A stretch of DNA of 49,216 nt from an uncultured Nonlabens sp. (GCF_947495285.1 NZ_CANLXZ010000023.1:1-49216); one strand, 5' to 3'. Counted from the first letter of the stretch, positions 16,496 through 24,432 are shown. The notes: generated from the sequence alone by a model not told the origin. Numbers and translations are program-made.

Positions 16496-17286
16496 TGATA
16501 AGCTCAAAATCCCCTTTTTTATCGATTAACTTAAGACTAGTTCCTTTTTTACTTTTGGTTTTAAGTTATTCTTTTAGTCAAGTAGGCATAGGAACTGACA
16601 CTGTTGGGACTGGTGTTCTTCTAGAGATCAATGACCCTTCAAGTACAACAGGTGTCTTGCTACCTCAAGCAAACATTATTGATTTATCTACAGCCGCTCC
16701 ACTTCCCGCAGGGATAGAAATAGGAACACTGGTTTATAATACAAATATTGCATCTGGGATAGGGTATTATTTTTGGAATGGGTTTGTATGGGATCGCTTT
16801 AATGCCGCTGTGGGAGAAATGGTAAAATATGTCAATCCAGCCGTTGCGGTAACTGGCCAAAATTTAAGTGCTGTTAGGACGGTACAAATTATAGGCGCTG
16901 TAGAGTTTAATGACAATCCTGTTTTGTACCAAACTGATGGGAATACAGGCGTAAGAATTATGGATACTGGAGTATATCAAGTCACTGTTTCTTTATCGCT
17001 AAGAGGAACTTATGGTCCTGACCGAAACAGAGGTAGAGCAGAGATCGATGCTAGAATTTTTGTAAACGGTGGCGCAAGAGGCCCTTTATATCGCAGTACA
17101 GAAATGAATATCACTAACGCCGCTGGCGATTTTGATAATGGGTCCATTACTTTCACGCAGTCTGTGATAATCAATGCTGGTGAAATAATAACCGTTAGAA
17201 CGGCGAGATCGGCAGGAAACAATACAGGTGAGGTGAGATTAAGATCTACAGGAACTTCTACTATGTTTATCCAAAAAACAATTTAA
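16495..17286 (+). CDS. Secreted C1q/TNF-like jelly-roll protein, middle paralogue
   Basis: This 263-residue exported protein has an N-terminal signal peptide (LRLVPFLLLVLSYSFS), the flavobacterial surface-protein motif QVGIGTDTVGTGVLLEINDPS, LVYNTNIASGIGYYFWNGFVWDRF (residues about 80-105) and a C-terminal beta domain. GVYQVTVSLSLRG, STEMNI, SITFTQSVIINAGEIITV and STSTMFIQKTI fall where strands of C1q/TNF-like trimers lie. The fold is by pattern only. Start and previous stop share one base (TAATG), a sign of translational coupling. No sorting domain is visible at the C-terminus. The role is unknown, and surface adhesion or a fibre tip is a guess. Confidence 0.75.
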   Translation: MISSKSPFLSINLRLVPFLLLVLSYSFSQVGIGTDTVGTGVLLEINDPSSTTGVLLPQANIIDLSTAAPLPAGIEIGTLVYNTNIASGIGYYFWNGFVWDRFNAAVGEMVKYVNPAVAVTGQNLSAVRTVQIIGAVEFNDNPVLYQTDGNTGVRIMDTGVYQVTVSLSLRGTYGPDRNRGRAEIDARIFVNGGARGPLYRSTEMNITNAAGDFDNGSITFTQSVIINAGEIITVRTARSAGNNTGEVRLRSTGTSTMFIQKTI

Positions 17287-17304
17287 ATAACAAAGCTTAT
17301 CAAA

Positions 17305-18129
17305 ATGTTTATGCTATTATTTAATAAAAACTGGTACTTTTCTAAATCAGCCTTATGTTTTACATTATTTTTATGTAATTGTTTTATAGCAATTAGTCAA
17401 GTAGGAATAGGTACAGAAACAACTGCTACTGGAACTATTCTTCATGTAGAAGACTTAGATGGTTCAGGATCGGCTGGAGTACTTTTTCCACGCATACCGC
17501 TAGCAAGTCTAGAACTTACTGATCCTCTACCAGCGGACACTACACCAGGAACTATGGTCTATAATACAAATCCAGTTTTACAAACTGGTTACTATTTTTG
17601 GACCGCTACCAACTGGCAACGACTTAATGCGACAATAGGTTCCATGTCGCAATTTACAAATTCTAATAGGCATACAGACAATAATCTAAACGCTGCAGCA
17701 GGAACAATGGCCGATATTTTTGGCCTTCCCAGTACACCGCCAGATTTCAATGATGCACCGACGATATATGTACGATCGTCACTAGCTCCTGCTGGAACGA
17801 ATCCAGATAACAGACGTTTCTTAAAGGTAACTGAACCAGGACGCTATCGTATTAATGTAAATCTAGTCATGGAAGGAGTAGGTACAGGAATATCTGAGGT
17901 TGAAGTTCGTCTAGTTGTTAATGGAACAGAAATCGGTCCACACTATATAAGTTCTGAAATGGATACTAATAGTTCTAACCGTGGTTCTGTATCTTTTTCA
18001 GAAACATTATTTTTAACAAAAAACTCCATTTTAAGTGTAAGTTGTAAACGCAGTCGGAAAAGTAACGGAAACAATGTTTACCTTTTTAATGGCGGGACCA
18101 GCACGTTTTTCATAGAGAGAATTTTGTAA
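17305..18129 (+). CDS. Secreted C1q/TNF-like jelly-roll protein, third paralogue
   Basis: This 274-residue protein has the same plan as its two upstream paralogues: signal peptide (ALCFTLFLCNCFIAIS), QVGIGTETTATGTILHVED, MVYNTNPVLQTGYYFWTATNWQRL, and a C-terminal jelly roll (GRYRINVNLVMEG, EVEVRLVVNGTEIGPHYISSEMD, SVSFSETLFLTKNSILSV, STFFIERIL). It is 18 bp after the second gene and is followed by a terminator, so the three form one operon. Divergence among the paralogues is largest in the middle, between the YYFW block and the jelly roll. Confidence 0.75.
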   Translation: MFMLLFNKNWYFSKSALCFTLFLCNCFIAISQVGIGTETTATGTILHVEDLDGSGSAGVLFPRIPLASLELTDPLPADTTPGTMVYNTNPVLQTGYYFWTATNWQRLNATIGSMSQFTNSNRHTDNNLNAAAGTMADIFGLPSTPPDFNDAPTIYVRSSLAPAGTNPDNRRFLKVTEPGRYRINVNLVMEGVGTGISEVEVRLVVNGTEIGPHYISSEMDTNSSNRGSVSFSETLFLTKNSILSVSCKRSRKSNGNNVYLFNGGTSTFFIERIL

Positions 18130-18150
18130 AACCATCCTATGAAATTACAA

Positions 18151-18188
18151 AACCACTAGATGGAATTTTTTCCTCTAGTGGTTTTTTA
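18151..18188 (+). terminator. Terminator of the jelly-roll operon
   Basis: AACCACTAGA (18151-18160) pairs with TCTAGTGGTT (18174-18183), followed by TTTTATT. The A run on the other side would also allow use by paaJ, which converges. Confidence 0.9.
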
Positions 18189-18238
18189 TTCTCCTCTATT
18201 AAAGTCTGAGTATTGGTATAAAGTATGTCAGAGATTAA

Positions 18239-19450
18239 CTATTGAACGCTCTCAATCACCATCGCATAGCCTTGTCCTACTCCTACACACATAGTTATTA
18301 AGGCATATTTCTTATTAGTTAATTGAAGTTCTAAAGCAGCACTATAAGCCAGTCTAGTTCCTGTAACACCTAGTGGATGACCTATCGCGATAGATCCACC
18401 ATTAGGATTAATGCGGGCATCATCGTCTGCAAGTCCCCATGCTCTTGTGCAGGCTAGCGCTTGCGATGCAAATGCTTCATTAAGTTCTATAACATCCATA
18501 TCTTTTAAAGATAAACCTGCTTTTTCTAGTGCTTTATTACTAGCTGTAACAGGACCTATACCCATAATGCGAGGCTCTACTCCTACTACAGCACTACTTA
18601 CCACTCTAGCGATAGGCTTTAAGTTGTATTTCTCAACAGCATCTTCACTAGCGATAATAGTTGCTGCAGCACCATCATTTAAACCGCTGGAATTCCCTGC
18701 AGTAACAGAACCTCCATCTTTTTTAAAAGCTGGTCGCAGTTTTGCAAGAACTTCTTTTGTAGTAGTTGGTTTAATGAACTCATCATCTTTGAAGATAATA
18801 GGATCTTTTTTACGTTGTGGTATTTCTACAGCAACAATTTCCTTAGCAAGTCTACCAGACTGTTGCGCTGCTGCCGCTTTGTTTTGTGACCATGCTGCAA
18901 ATATATCTTGATCTTCTCGAGAGATCCTAAATTTCTCTACTAGATTCTCTGCTGTGTTTCCCATTCCATCTACACCGTACATTTCGGCCATTTTGTGGTT
19001 GACAAATCTCCATCCAAAACTAGAATCGTACATCTTAGAATCAGTACCAAAGGCACTACTTGGTTTAGCTATGACTAATGGCCCACGAGTCATGTTCTCA
19101 ACTCCACCAGCAATGAACACATCTCCATCATCGGTTTGTATTGCTCTGTGCGCATGAACTATGGCACTTAAACCAGAACTACATAATCTGTTGACCGTTT
19201 CTCCAGGAACTGTAACTGGTAAACCAGCAAGCAGTCCAGCCATGCGAGCGACATTGCGATTATCTTCTCCAGCCTGGTTAGCACAACCCATTATCACATC
19301 TGCATAAGCATCTGTTGGGATATTAGGATTTCTTTCTACTACGCTTTTAATTACGTGTGCGGCTAGGTCATCTGGTCTTATAGTAGATAATGTTCCTTTG
19401 TAATTTCCTATGGGAGTTCTTGCTCCGTCTATGATGTATGTGTTTTTCAT
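18239..19450 (-). CDS. paaJ: 3-oxoadipyl-CoA / 3-oxo-5,6-dehydrosuberyl-CoA thiolase
   Basis: This 403-residue thiolase cleaves beta-ketoacyl-CoA esters at two steps of phenylacetate breakdown. The acyl-accepting cysteine lies in VNRLCSSGLSAIVHAHRAI (about Cys90), and the other catalytic residues in GGSIAIGHPLGVTGTR (His about 353) and MCVGVGQGYAM (Cys about 391). Length and motifs are complete. The GSVTAGNSSGLNDGAAATI block fits the PaaJ/PcaF group. It is the last paa gene of the paaE run, separated from paaI by about 490 bp that contains a dead four-helix-bundle gene, so it may have its own promoter. Assignment among thiolases rests on context. Confidence 0.88.
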   Translation of the reverse strand: MKNTYIIDGARTPIGNYKGTLSTIRPDDLAAHVIKSVVERNPNIPTDAYADVIMGCANQAGEDNRNVARMAGLLAGLPVTVPGETVNRLCSSGLSAIVHAHRAIQTDDGDVFIAGGVENMTRGPLVIAKPSSAFGTDSKMYDSSFGWRFVNHKMAEMYGVDGMGNTAENLVEKFRISREDQDIFAAWSQNKAAAAQQSGRLAKEIVAVEIPQRKKDPIIFKDDEFIKPTTTKEVLAKLRPAFKKDGGSVTAGNSSGLNDGAAATIIASEDAVEKYNLKPIARVVSSAVVGVEPRIMGIGPVTASNKALEKAGLSLKDMDVIELNEAFASQALACTRAWGLADDDARINPNGGSIAIGHPLGVTGTRLAYSAALELQLTNKKYALITMCVGVGQGYAMVIESVQ

Positions 19451-19573
19451 GCAAAAAAGGTATGAAGTATTAGTAATTCGGGATTAGTTTAAAAACTAAA
19501 CCTACATTCTTGATTATATTTTATTTCTTAAACTGGAAAGCATTTTAGTGATCTACATTAATTGACTCCTTAT

Positions 19574-19829
19574 TTATTCATTAGTTTCAAAGGTTATATC
19601 ATCTCTACGATAAGCTTTGGTTCCAGCTACAACACATTTGTTAGCAGAATAAATCGAGTGATTAATATGTTTTATAAATTGAGCATCGCTACCTGGGTAG
19701 CCTTAAGCTATGTTTAGACCTATGTAATCCATAGCTCTTCTAAATTGAGAGCTTAAAGCATAAAGTTCTCTTGCTGGAAAATCTTTAGTAATCATATCAA
19801 CAACCTCGGCAAAAATCCATTGCTTTTTG
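19574..19829 (-). pseudogene. Dead four-helix-bundle (S23-type) gene
   Basis: Read on the minus strand from about 19829, one frame gives QWIFAEVVDMITKDFPAREL, YALSSQFRRAMDYIGLNIA, a TAA stop, then GYPGSDAQFIKHINHSIYSA and KAYRRDDITFETNE. This matches the family pattern FP..E.Y.LSSQ.RRA.DSI..NIAEG in the copy at 11103-11477. The stop replaces the Glu of NIAEG (GAA to TAA). No start codon is visible, and the N-terminal helix and C-terminal helix are short or missing. It fills most of the gap between paaI and paaJ (19451-19936), which otherwise holds nothing I recognise. Confidence 0.85.
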
Positions 19830-19936
19830 ATAAACTAATAAAACTTCAAATTTAAAATGATAGTTACTTTTCATTAGTCAAAGATAACATAGCAAGAATC
19901 TAATACCTAATGTCAAATAGCTCATAACTACCTTCG

Positions 19937-20341
19937 TTACCAATCCTTATTAGTCCTATAAACCACTCCTTTAAAAAGCGCTACAAGTTCATCACCTTTT
20001 TTCACTTCAACGATGTTAAAACCTACTTTGGTTTTGGTTTTGTCTAGAGTGCACTCTGCTGTGATGTAATCGCCTTCTTCCAGTGCCTCAATGTGATTGA
20101 TGCTGGTTTCTATAGAAACGGCAAATTTACCGTGCGTGTTTGACGAGAAACCAAAAGCAGTATCTGCTAGCGAGTAAGTAATCCCACCATGTGCTTTCCC
20201 CATACTGTTCAACATCTCTGGTCTTATGGTCATTCCTAACTTTACAGAACCAATTTCTACAGAAAGAATCTCGATTCCTAACCAAGTAGAATAAGGATCG
20301 AGTGAAAGCATTTTTGCTGGAATCTTTTTTCCTTCTATCAT
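19937..20341 (-). CDS. paaI: PaaI-type hotdog thioesterase
   Basis: This 134-residue hotdog-fold acyl-CoA thioesterase of the PaaI group shows the motif NSMGKAHGGITYSLADTAFGFSSNT, with HGG and the catalytic Asp in LADTAF (about Asp58). PaaI hydrolyses ring-hydroxylated phenylacetyl-CoA and frees CoA when the pathway stalls. It lies 4 bp after the DUF1697 gene in the paaH unit. The full family length is present. Confidence 0.9.
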   Translation of the reverse strand: MIEGKKIPAKMLSLDPYSTWLGIEILSVEIGSVKLGMTIRPEMLNSMGKAHGGITYSLADTAFGFSSNTHGKFAVSIETSINHIEALEEGDYITAECTLDKTKTKVGFNIVEVKKGDELVALFKGVVYRTNKDW

Positions 20342-20345
20342 CTTT

Positions 20346-20873
20346 TTAAAGTTCGATTAATTTAAGAGTCGTGTTATAATTTCTCATGGTAGATGTCACA
20401 CCGAGTTTCTTTTCAAACCAAGCGTTAGTCATTTTAGTCTTACCAAAGCCGACACCACAATAAAAGTAAATGACATCATCTACAATTTTAAAAGTTTCTA
20501 ATTCAGTTGAGAATGACATCACCTCTTCAACTTTATCTTGTTCTGGAATCTCACTTAAAAAGCCAAAACTCATAAATTTTGAATTTTCTAAAGTCTTCGA
20601 TTTAAAAGGATTTTCTTTTACTATTTCTTCAATATCAGATTGTTTTTTCAAAATAACAGGAACATTCAAGTCAAATTCTGATTTCAATAATTCACCAACA
20701 ATCAATTCACAATTAGCAACTTCTAAATCACTACTAAAAATAATATTCCCAGACTGTATATAAGTAGTCACTCCATAAAAAGAGGTTTTAGCTAGTGCAT
20801 CACGCAACAACGCCATAGGCAGCTTGTTTTTACCACCTACGTTAACGCCTCGCAATAGCGTTACATATCTCAT
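20346..20873 (-). CDS. DUF1697 family protein
   Basis: This is a 175-residue DUF1697 protein. MRYVTLLRGVNVGGKNKLPMALLRDAL and TYIQSGNIIFSS are the family signature (LLRGINVGG, YI.SGN..F), and the C-terminal MTNAWFEKKLGVTSTMRNYNTTLKLIEL is the closing block (ATTRNW.T). Function is unknown. I take the ATG at 20873, which shares one base with the paaH stop (TAATG). The longer frame to 20927 only overlaps paaH. It is not a usual paa gene, and its place between paaH and paaI suggests a passenger in the operon. Confidence 0.85.
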   Translation of the reverse strand: MRYVTLLRGVNVGGKNKLPMALLRDALAKTSFYGVTTYIQSGNIIFSSDLEVANCELIVGELLKSEFDLNVPVILKKQSDIEEIVKENPFKSKTLENSKFMSFGFLSEIPEQDKVEEVMSFSTELETFKIVDDVIYFYCGVGFGKTKMTNAWFEKKLGVTSTMRNYNTTLKLIEL

Positions 20874-22087
20874 TACATTAAAAATTGAGTTCCAGCAGCT
20901 TTCATCTTGCGCAATAACGGTGAGCATCTATAGCGATCTTCTCGATATACATCATACATCGCGTCCAGTGCGTTTACACACCATTCTATTCCTTTTTCGT
21001 TTGCCCAGGCGAGCAGTCCTTTTGGATAATTCACACCTTTGGTCATCGCGCTATCTATTCCTTGTGCCGTTGCGATGTTTAAAAATAAGGCATCTGCCGC
21101 CTCATTGAGAAGCATTGCGAGTACTCGATCTTGAATTTCTTTTATGAGTTCAGGAGATTTTACTGGGTTCGCTTTCGCGAAAGCGTGCTCACTATCCACA
21201 TTTACATAATCATAAAAACCACGACCAGATTTGCGACCTAGCCAGCCGGCTTCCATCAATCGTTTTTGAGTCAACGACGGCTTGTAACGTGGGTCAAAAT
21301 AGAAGGCCGCAAAAACCGTTTCTGTCACCACATAATTCACATCATGACCTATGTAATCCATCAATTCAAAAGGCCCCATTTTAAAACCAAGTCCTTTTAA
21401 AGCATAATCTATAGTGGCAAAACTAGCCATTCCTTCTTCATAAATACGCAACGATTCACTGTAAAATGGACGCGCCACACGATTCACGATAAATCCAGGA
21501 GTATCTTTTGCTACGGCAACCACTTTTTTCCAATTCTCGATAGTAGCTACACAAGTGTTGGTCACACTTTGAGCAGTTTGTACAGCAGGAATTACCTCAA
21601 CAAGTTTCATTAATGGCGCAGGGTTAAAGAAGTGAATTCCTATGCAGCGCTCTGGCTTATCGAGTGATGCCGCAATACTCGCTATACTCAAACTAGAGGT
21701 GTTAGAAGCTATAATACAGCTGCCAGAGACGTGAGATTCTAGTTCTTGAAATAGTTTTTTCTTTATATCCAGATTTTCAATAATCGCCTCGATGGTAAGG
21801 TCAGAATCGGCTAGGTCCTTTACTGTACTTACATAAGAAATATTGCCTTGAATGCGATTTTTCTCAGCTGCATCTATTCTACCTTTTTCAATAAGTCGGT
21901 TCATTATCTTTTCTAGAGCCGCTTGCGCTTTATCTAGTTGCTCCTGTTTTACATCAAACAGCTTTACCTGACAGCCAGCCGTGGCAGCTACTTGAGCGAT
22001 GCCACTACCCATTGTTCCTGCTCCTATAACTCCTACTCGACTAATTTGAGATTCCTGATTTTTGATTTTTGATTTTTGATTTTCCAT
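20873..22087 (-). CDS. paaH: 3-hydroxyacyl-CoA dehydrogenase PaaH
   Basis: This 404-residue NAD-dependent enzyme oxidises 3-hydroxyadipyl-CoA. The Rossmann motif VGVIGAGTMGSGIAQ starts near residue 18. IIASNTSSLSI, GIHFFNPAPLMKLVEV (catalytic His) and KDTPGFIVNRVARPF follow in family order. A second, partial C-terminal helical domain covers about residues 310-404. The first 16 residues (MENQKSKIKNQES...) are encoded by a GATTTTT heptamer repeat (22057-22083), and relatives start almost at VGVIG. No other start codon is available, so the repeat seems to have become coding. A palindrome at 21170-21185 encodes AFAKA between the two domains. Confidence 0.9.
   Translation of the reverse strand: MENQKSKIKNQESQISRVGVIGAGTMGSGIAQVAATAGCQVKLFDVKQEQLDKAQAALEKIMNRLIEKGRIDAAEKNRIQGNISYVSTVKDLADSDLTIEAIIENLDIKKKLFQELESHVSGSCIIASNTSSLSIASIAASLDKPERCIGIHFFNPAPLMKLVEVIPAVQTAQSVTNTCVATIENWKKVVAVAKDTPGFIVNRVARPFYSESLRIYEEGMASFATIDYALKGLGFKMGPFELMDYIGHDVNYVVTETVFAAFYFDPRYKPSLTQKRLMEAGWLGRKSGRGFYDYVNVDSEHAFAKANPVKSPELIKEIQDRVLAMLLNEAADALFLNIATAQGIDSAMTKGVNYPKGLLAWANEKGIEWCVNALDAMYDVYREDRYRCSPLLRKMKAAGTQFLM
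21170..21185. repeat. Perfect palindrome inside paaH
   Basis: CGCTTTCGCGAAAGCG, read in frame as HAFAKAN. Confidence 0.95.
22057..22083. repeat. GATTTTT heptamer repeat at the paaH start
   Basis: Three full GATTTTT units and a partial fourth, phase 7, in frame with the start of paaH. Confidence 0.9.
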
Positions 22088-22120
22088 CTAAATGATTTTA
22101 GATTCTAAAATTAGAACCTT

Positions 22121-22132
22121 GATTTTTGATTT
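22121..22132. repeat. Left arm of the 22.1 kb cassette
   Basis: GATTTTTGATTT is exactly complementary to 22498-22509 across the four-helix-bundle gene. It repeats the word found at the paaH start. Confidence 0.75.
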
Positions 22133-22442
22133 ATCGAGTCTTGGTATTCTTGGTACTGACTACAAATATTGAAATCAATTGATTATTCTCATCAATCAAC
22201 TGTTCTAATACCAATATATTACTTATTAAACCTGCACCTTTTTGGATTTTGAGATTAATATAACTTTCTCTCAATTCCTTGAGACATATTTTCATTTTAT
22301 GAAGATAATCCCTTGTTGATTCTCCTCCTCGTGCTTCTCCATAGTTTAAAGCTACAGAAGTTGAAGAGCGTATTAATTGTTTTGATAAATGTTCTGAAGC
22401 AAAGCTTTTGTCTAAATACTTACAGGTTTTAATAATTGACAC
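22131..22442 (-). CDS. Four-helix-bundle protein, N-terminus probably frameshifted
   Basis: The open frame from a GTG at 22442 encodes 103 residues: FASEHLSKQLIRSSTSVALNYGEARGGES, MKICLKELRESYINLKIQKGA and LEQLIDENNQLISIFVVSTKN. This is the same subtype as 24039-24326 and 25335-25679. The missing N-terminal helix is present upstream in another frame: after ATG at 22485 and one extra base, the reading gives KDLENRLIDVAVSIIKTC, which matches FDLESRLIQFSVDIIKV of the next copy. The gene is therefore either a frameshifted copy of about 118 residues or uses the GTG. It sits between paaG and paaH, with inverted repeats around it. Confidence 0.75.
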   Translation of the reverse strand: MSIIKTCKYLDKSFASEHLSKQLIRSSTSVALNYGEARGGESTRDYLHKMKICLKELRESYINLKIQKGAGLISNILVLEQLIDENNQLISIFVVSTKNTKTR

Positions 22443-22497
22443 TGCAACATCTATTAATCTGTTTTCTAAATCCTTGTGCTTTCATTTCCAAATATTT

Positions 22498-22509
22498 AAA
22501 TCAAAAATC
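22498..22509. repeat. Right arm of the 22.1 kb cassette
   Basis: AAATCAAAAATC, the reverse complement of 22121-22132, lies 18 bp from the paaG stop. Confidence 0.75.
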
Positions 22510-22527
22510 TACTATCTTATATCTTAT

Positions 22528-23310
22528 TTATTTCCCTTTAAAAACAGGCTTGCGTTTTTCCATAAAACTAGCCACACCTTCGGCATAGTCCTCTGTAGAG
22601 GCACTTTCTATTTGTAGCTTAGATTCTAGATTTAATTGCTCTTCTACCGTGTTGTAATAGGATTGATTCAGTGCTTTTTTAGTATTAGCTAGAGCTACTG
22701 TAGGTAATGCGGCTAATTTTTGTGCTGTTTTTTGCGCGGTAGTTAGAAAATCTGTATCAGGAACAACTTTATAGATCATTCCCATTTGCTCAGCCTCTGG
22801 TGCAGTAATTTTATCGGCTAGCATCATGGCAGCACTTGCTTTACCAAAACCTATTAATCTAGGTAAAAAGAAAGTACCTGCACTATCTGGTATCAAACCG
22901 ATTTTAGAAAACGCTTGTATAAAAGCAGCACTTTCTGTTGCGATTACTACATCGCAACATAGGGCAATATTTGCGCCTGCACCAGCGGCAACACCATTAA
23001 CAGCAGCAACAACTGGCTTTTCAAGGTTTCTTATTTTAAGAACTATCGGATTATAATGATCGTCTAGAATGGCTTTAAAACCTGGGTTCAATTCTGGATC
23101 TGTAATTTCTTGAATATCCTGACCAGCACAGAAAGCTTTTCCATTGCCCACTATCATCACGGCTCTCACCTCATCATTTGAAGAACATTTATCTAGTGTA
23201 TCTTGCATAGCAAATGCCATCTCGCGATTAAAAGAATTGAATACTTGTGGTCTATTTAAAGTTATAGTTGCAACACCATTATCGACTTGCAATAGGATAG
23301 AATCTGACAT
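22528..23310 (-). CDS. paaG: 1,2-epoxyphenylacetyl-CoA isomerase PaaG
   Basis: This 260-residue crotonase-fold isomerase converts ring-epoxyphenylacetyl-CoA to oxepin-CoA. Oxyanion-hole segments are KAFCAGQDIQEI and NGVAAGAGANIALCCDVV. The PaaG hallmark AFSKIGLIPDSAGTFFLPRLIG carries the catalytic Asp of the IPDS motif. The C-terminal EDYAEGVASFMEKRKPVFKGK is the standard family end. Length is standard. It follows paaD by 110 bp, a gap that contains an inverted repeat and a palindrome, and precedes the cassette and paaH. Confidence 0.92.
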   Translation of the reverse strand: MSDSILLQVDNGVATITLNRPQVFNSFNREMAFAMQDTLDKCSSNDEVRAVMIVGNGKAFCAGQDIQEITDPELNPGFKAILDDHYNPIVLKIRNLEKPVVAAVNGVAAGAGANIALCCDVVIATESAAFIQAFSKIGLIPDSAGTFFLPRLIGFGKASAAMMLADKITAPEAEQMGMIYKVVPDTDFLTTAQKTAQKLAALPTVALANTKKALNQSYYNTVEEQLNLESKLQIESASTEDYAEGVASFMEKRKPVFKGK

Positions 23311-23328
23311 ATAATTTTATTATGTTTT

Positions 23329-23363
23329 AACCCTAATCAGAGACTTAATCTGATTAAAGGGTT
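23329..23363. repeat. Inverted repeat upstream of paaG
   Basis: AACCCTAATCAGA and TCTGATTA-AA-GGGTT pair (8 bp perfect, then 5 bp after a 2-nt bulge) around GACTTAA. The T run lies on the plus-strand side, where there is no gene to terminate. On the paa strand it could be an attenuating or mRNA-stabilising hairpin. Confidence 0.7.
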
Positions 23364-23401
23364 TATTTTTTTAAAGTTGATTATAAAGATAGTGGTTGTT
23401 A

Positions 23402-23417
23402 CGCTTTCGCGAAAGCG
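23402..23417. repeat. Perfect palindrome between paaD and paaG
   Basis: CGCTTTCGCGAAAGCG, starting 19 bp past the paaD stop. Confidence 0.95.
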
Positions 23418-23420
23418 AGA

Positions 23421-23918
23421 TTACTTCAAACACTTAAAATAATCAAACGGCTCTAGACAATCCTCACATTGAAACATCGCCTTGCAAGCCGTAGAACCAA
23501 ATTGACTGACTAACTTTGTGTTTTGCGAGCCACAATTGGTGCATTTTACGAGTCTCTTATCGTTCAACAAAACGTCTTTATCGGCAGTTTCTTCTAGTGG
23601 TGCGGCAATACCATATTCCTCAAGCGCTTTGCGACCACGCTCTGTAATCCAATCTGTCGTCCACGGCGGACTCATTATCAATTGAATAGTTGTAGAATAA
23701 CCATGAGCTGCAAATGCTCGTTCTAGATCATCACCTATTACATCCATCGCTGGACAGCCGCTGTAGGTAGGTGTCAATTTTATAGTAATCTCTTTTCCTT
23801 CTACTATAACTTCTCTAATAACTCCTAAGTCTACCACGTTAAGTACTGGTATTTCAGGATCCTTAACAGATTCTAAGATATTTTGAAGGTCTTGAGGTAT
23901 GATATAGTCTTGGATCAT
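23421..23918 (-). CDS. paaD: PaaD, iron-sulfur/assembly protein of the PaaABCE oxygenase
   Basis: This is a 165-residue protein. The N-terminal DUF59/MIP18-type domain shows VKDPEIPVLNVVDLGVIREV and TPTYSGCPAMDVIGDDLE, where the Cys of SGCP is conserved. The C-terminal zinc-ribbon-like part has CTNCGSQNT, CKAMFQCEDCLEPF. PaaD is needed for oxygenase activity, probably by helping metal-centre maturation. It follows paaC after a four-helix-bundle cassette. Length and motifs are complete. Confidence 0.92.
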   Translation of the reverse strand: MIQDYIIPQDLQNILESVKDPEIPVLNVVDLGVIREVIVEGKEITIKLTPTYSGCPAMDVIGDDLERAFAAHGYSTTIQLIMSPPWTTDWITERGRKALEEYGIAAPLEETADKDVLLNDKRLVKCTNCGSQNTKLVSQFGSTACKAMFQCEDCLEPFDYFKCLK

Positions 23919-23948
23919 AAGAATAGCATATATTGATTAAGGATTAAC

Positions 23949-23962
23949 GAATACTGAAATTT
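23949..23962. repeat. Left arm of the 24.0 kb cassette
   Basis: GAATACTGAAATTT matches the reverse complement of 24341-24354 at 12 of 14 positions. Confidence 0.6.
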
Positions 23963-24038
23963 TTGAATTAGGAATTTTTAGCTTTTGATGTTTTAATACT
24001 CGCAACAAATATTGAAATCAACTGATTATTCTCATCAA

Positions 24039-24326
24039 TTAGTTTTCTACTTCAGTTTTATTCTTAATAAGTGAAGCTCCTTTTTGAATTTTAAGGTTCA
24101 TCATCGACTCTTTTAATTCTTTTAATGCGATTTTCATTTTATGAAGAAAATCTTTGTGTGACTCCGCACTTTGTGCTTTGCCGTAATTTAATGCTGCGGT
24201 CGTGGAACTTCTTATCAATTGCTTACACAAATGATTTGAGGAATAACTGTTATTCATTGAATGGTCTGCTACTTTTATAATATCAACCGAGAATTGAATC
24301 AAACGACTTTCTAAATCAAATTTCAT
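24039..24326 (-). CDS. Four-helix-bundle protein with frameshifted C-terminus
   Basis: The frame encodes 95 residues: FDLESRLIQFSVDIIKVADHS, SNHLCKQLIRSSTTAALNYGKAQSAES, MKIALKELKESMMNLKIQKGA, then KTEVEN and a stop. Past the stop, another frame continues LIDENNQLISIFVASIKTSK (to about 23985), which matches the C-terminus of the 22131 copy. A 1-2 nt indel near 24040 therefore removed about 20 residues. It lies between paaC and paaD, in the same orientation as the operon. Whether the shortened protein still folds is unknown. Confidence 0.78.
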   Translation of the reverse strand: MKFDLESRLIQFSVDIIKVADHSMNNSYSSNHLCKQLIRSSTTAALNYGKAQSAESHKDFLHKMKIALKELKESMMNLKIQKGASLIKNKTEVEN

Positions 24327-24340
24327 AAATTCTCATTTTT

Positions 24341-24369
24341 AAATTTCGATATTCAATATTCAATATTCA
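24341..24369. repeat. Right arm and ATATTCA heptamer repeat
   Basis: AAATTTCGATATTC (24341-24354) is the imperfect complement of 23949-23962. It runs into three ATATTCA heptamers (24349-24369). A hexamer word (TTCAAA/TTCGAA) follows near 24403-24427. Confidence 0.7.
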
Positions 24370-24432
24370 TTAATCGATATTGGATATCTCTCTAAATAAT
24401 TCGAGTTCAAATTCAAATTCGAATTCAACTTA

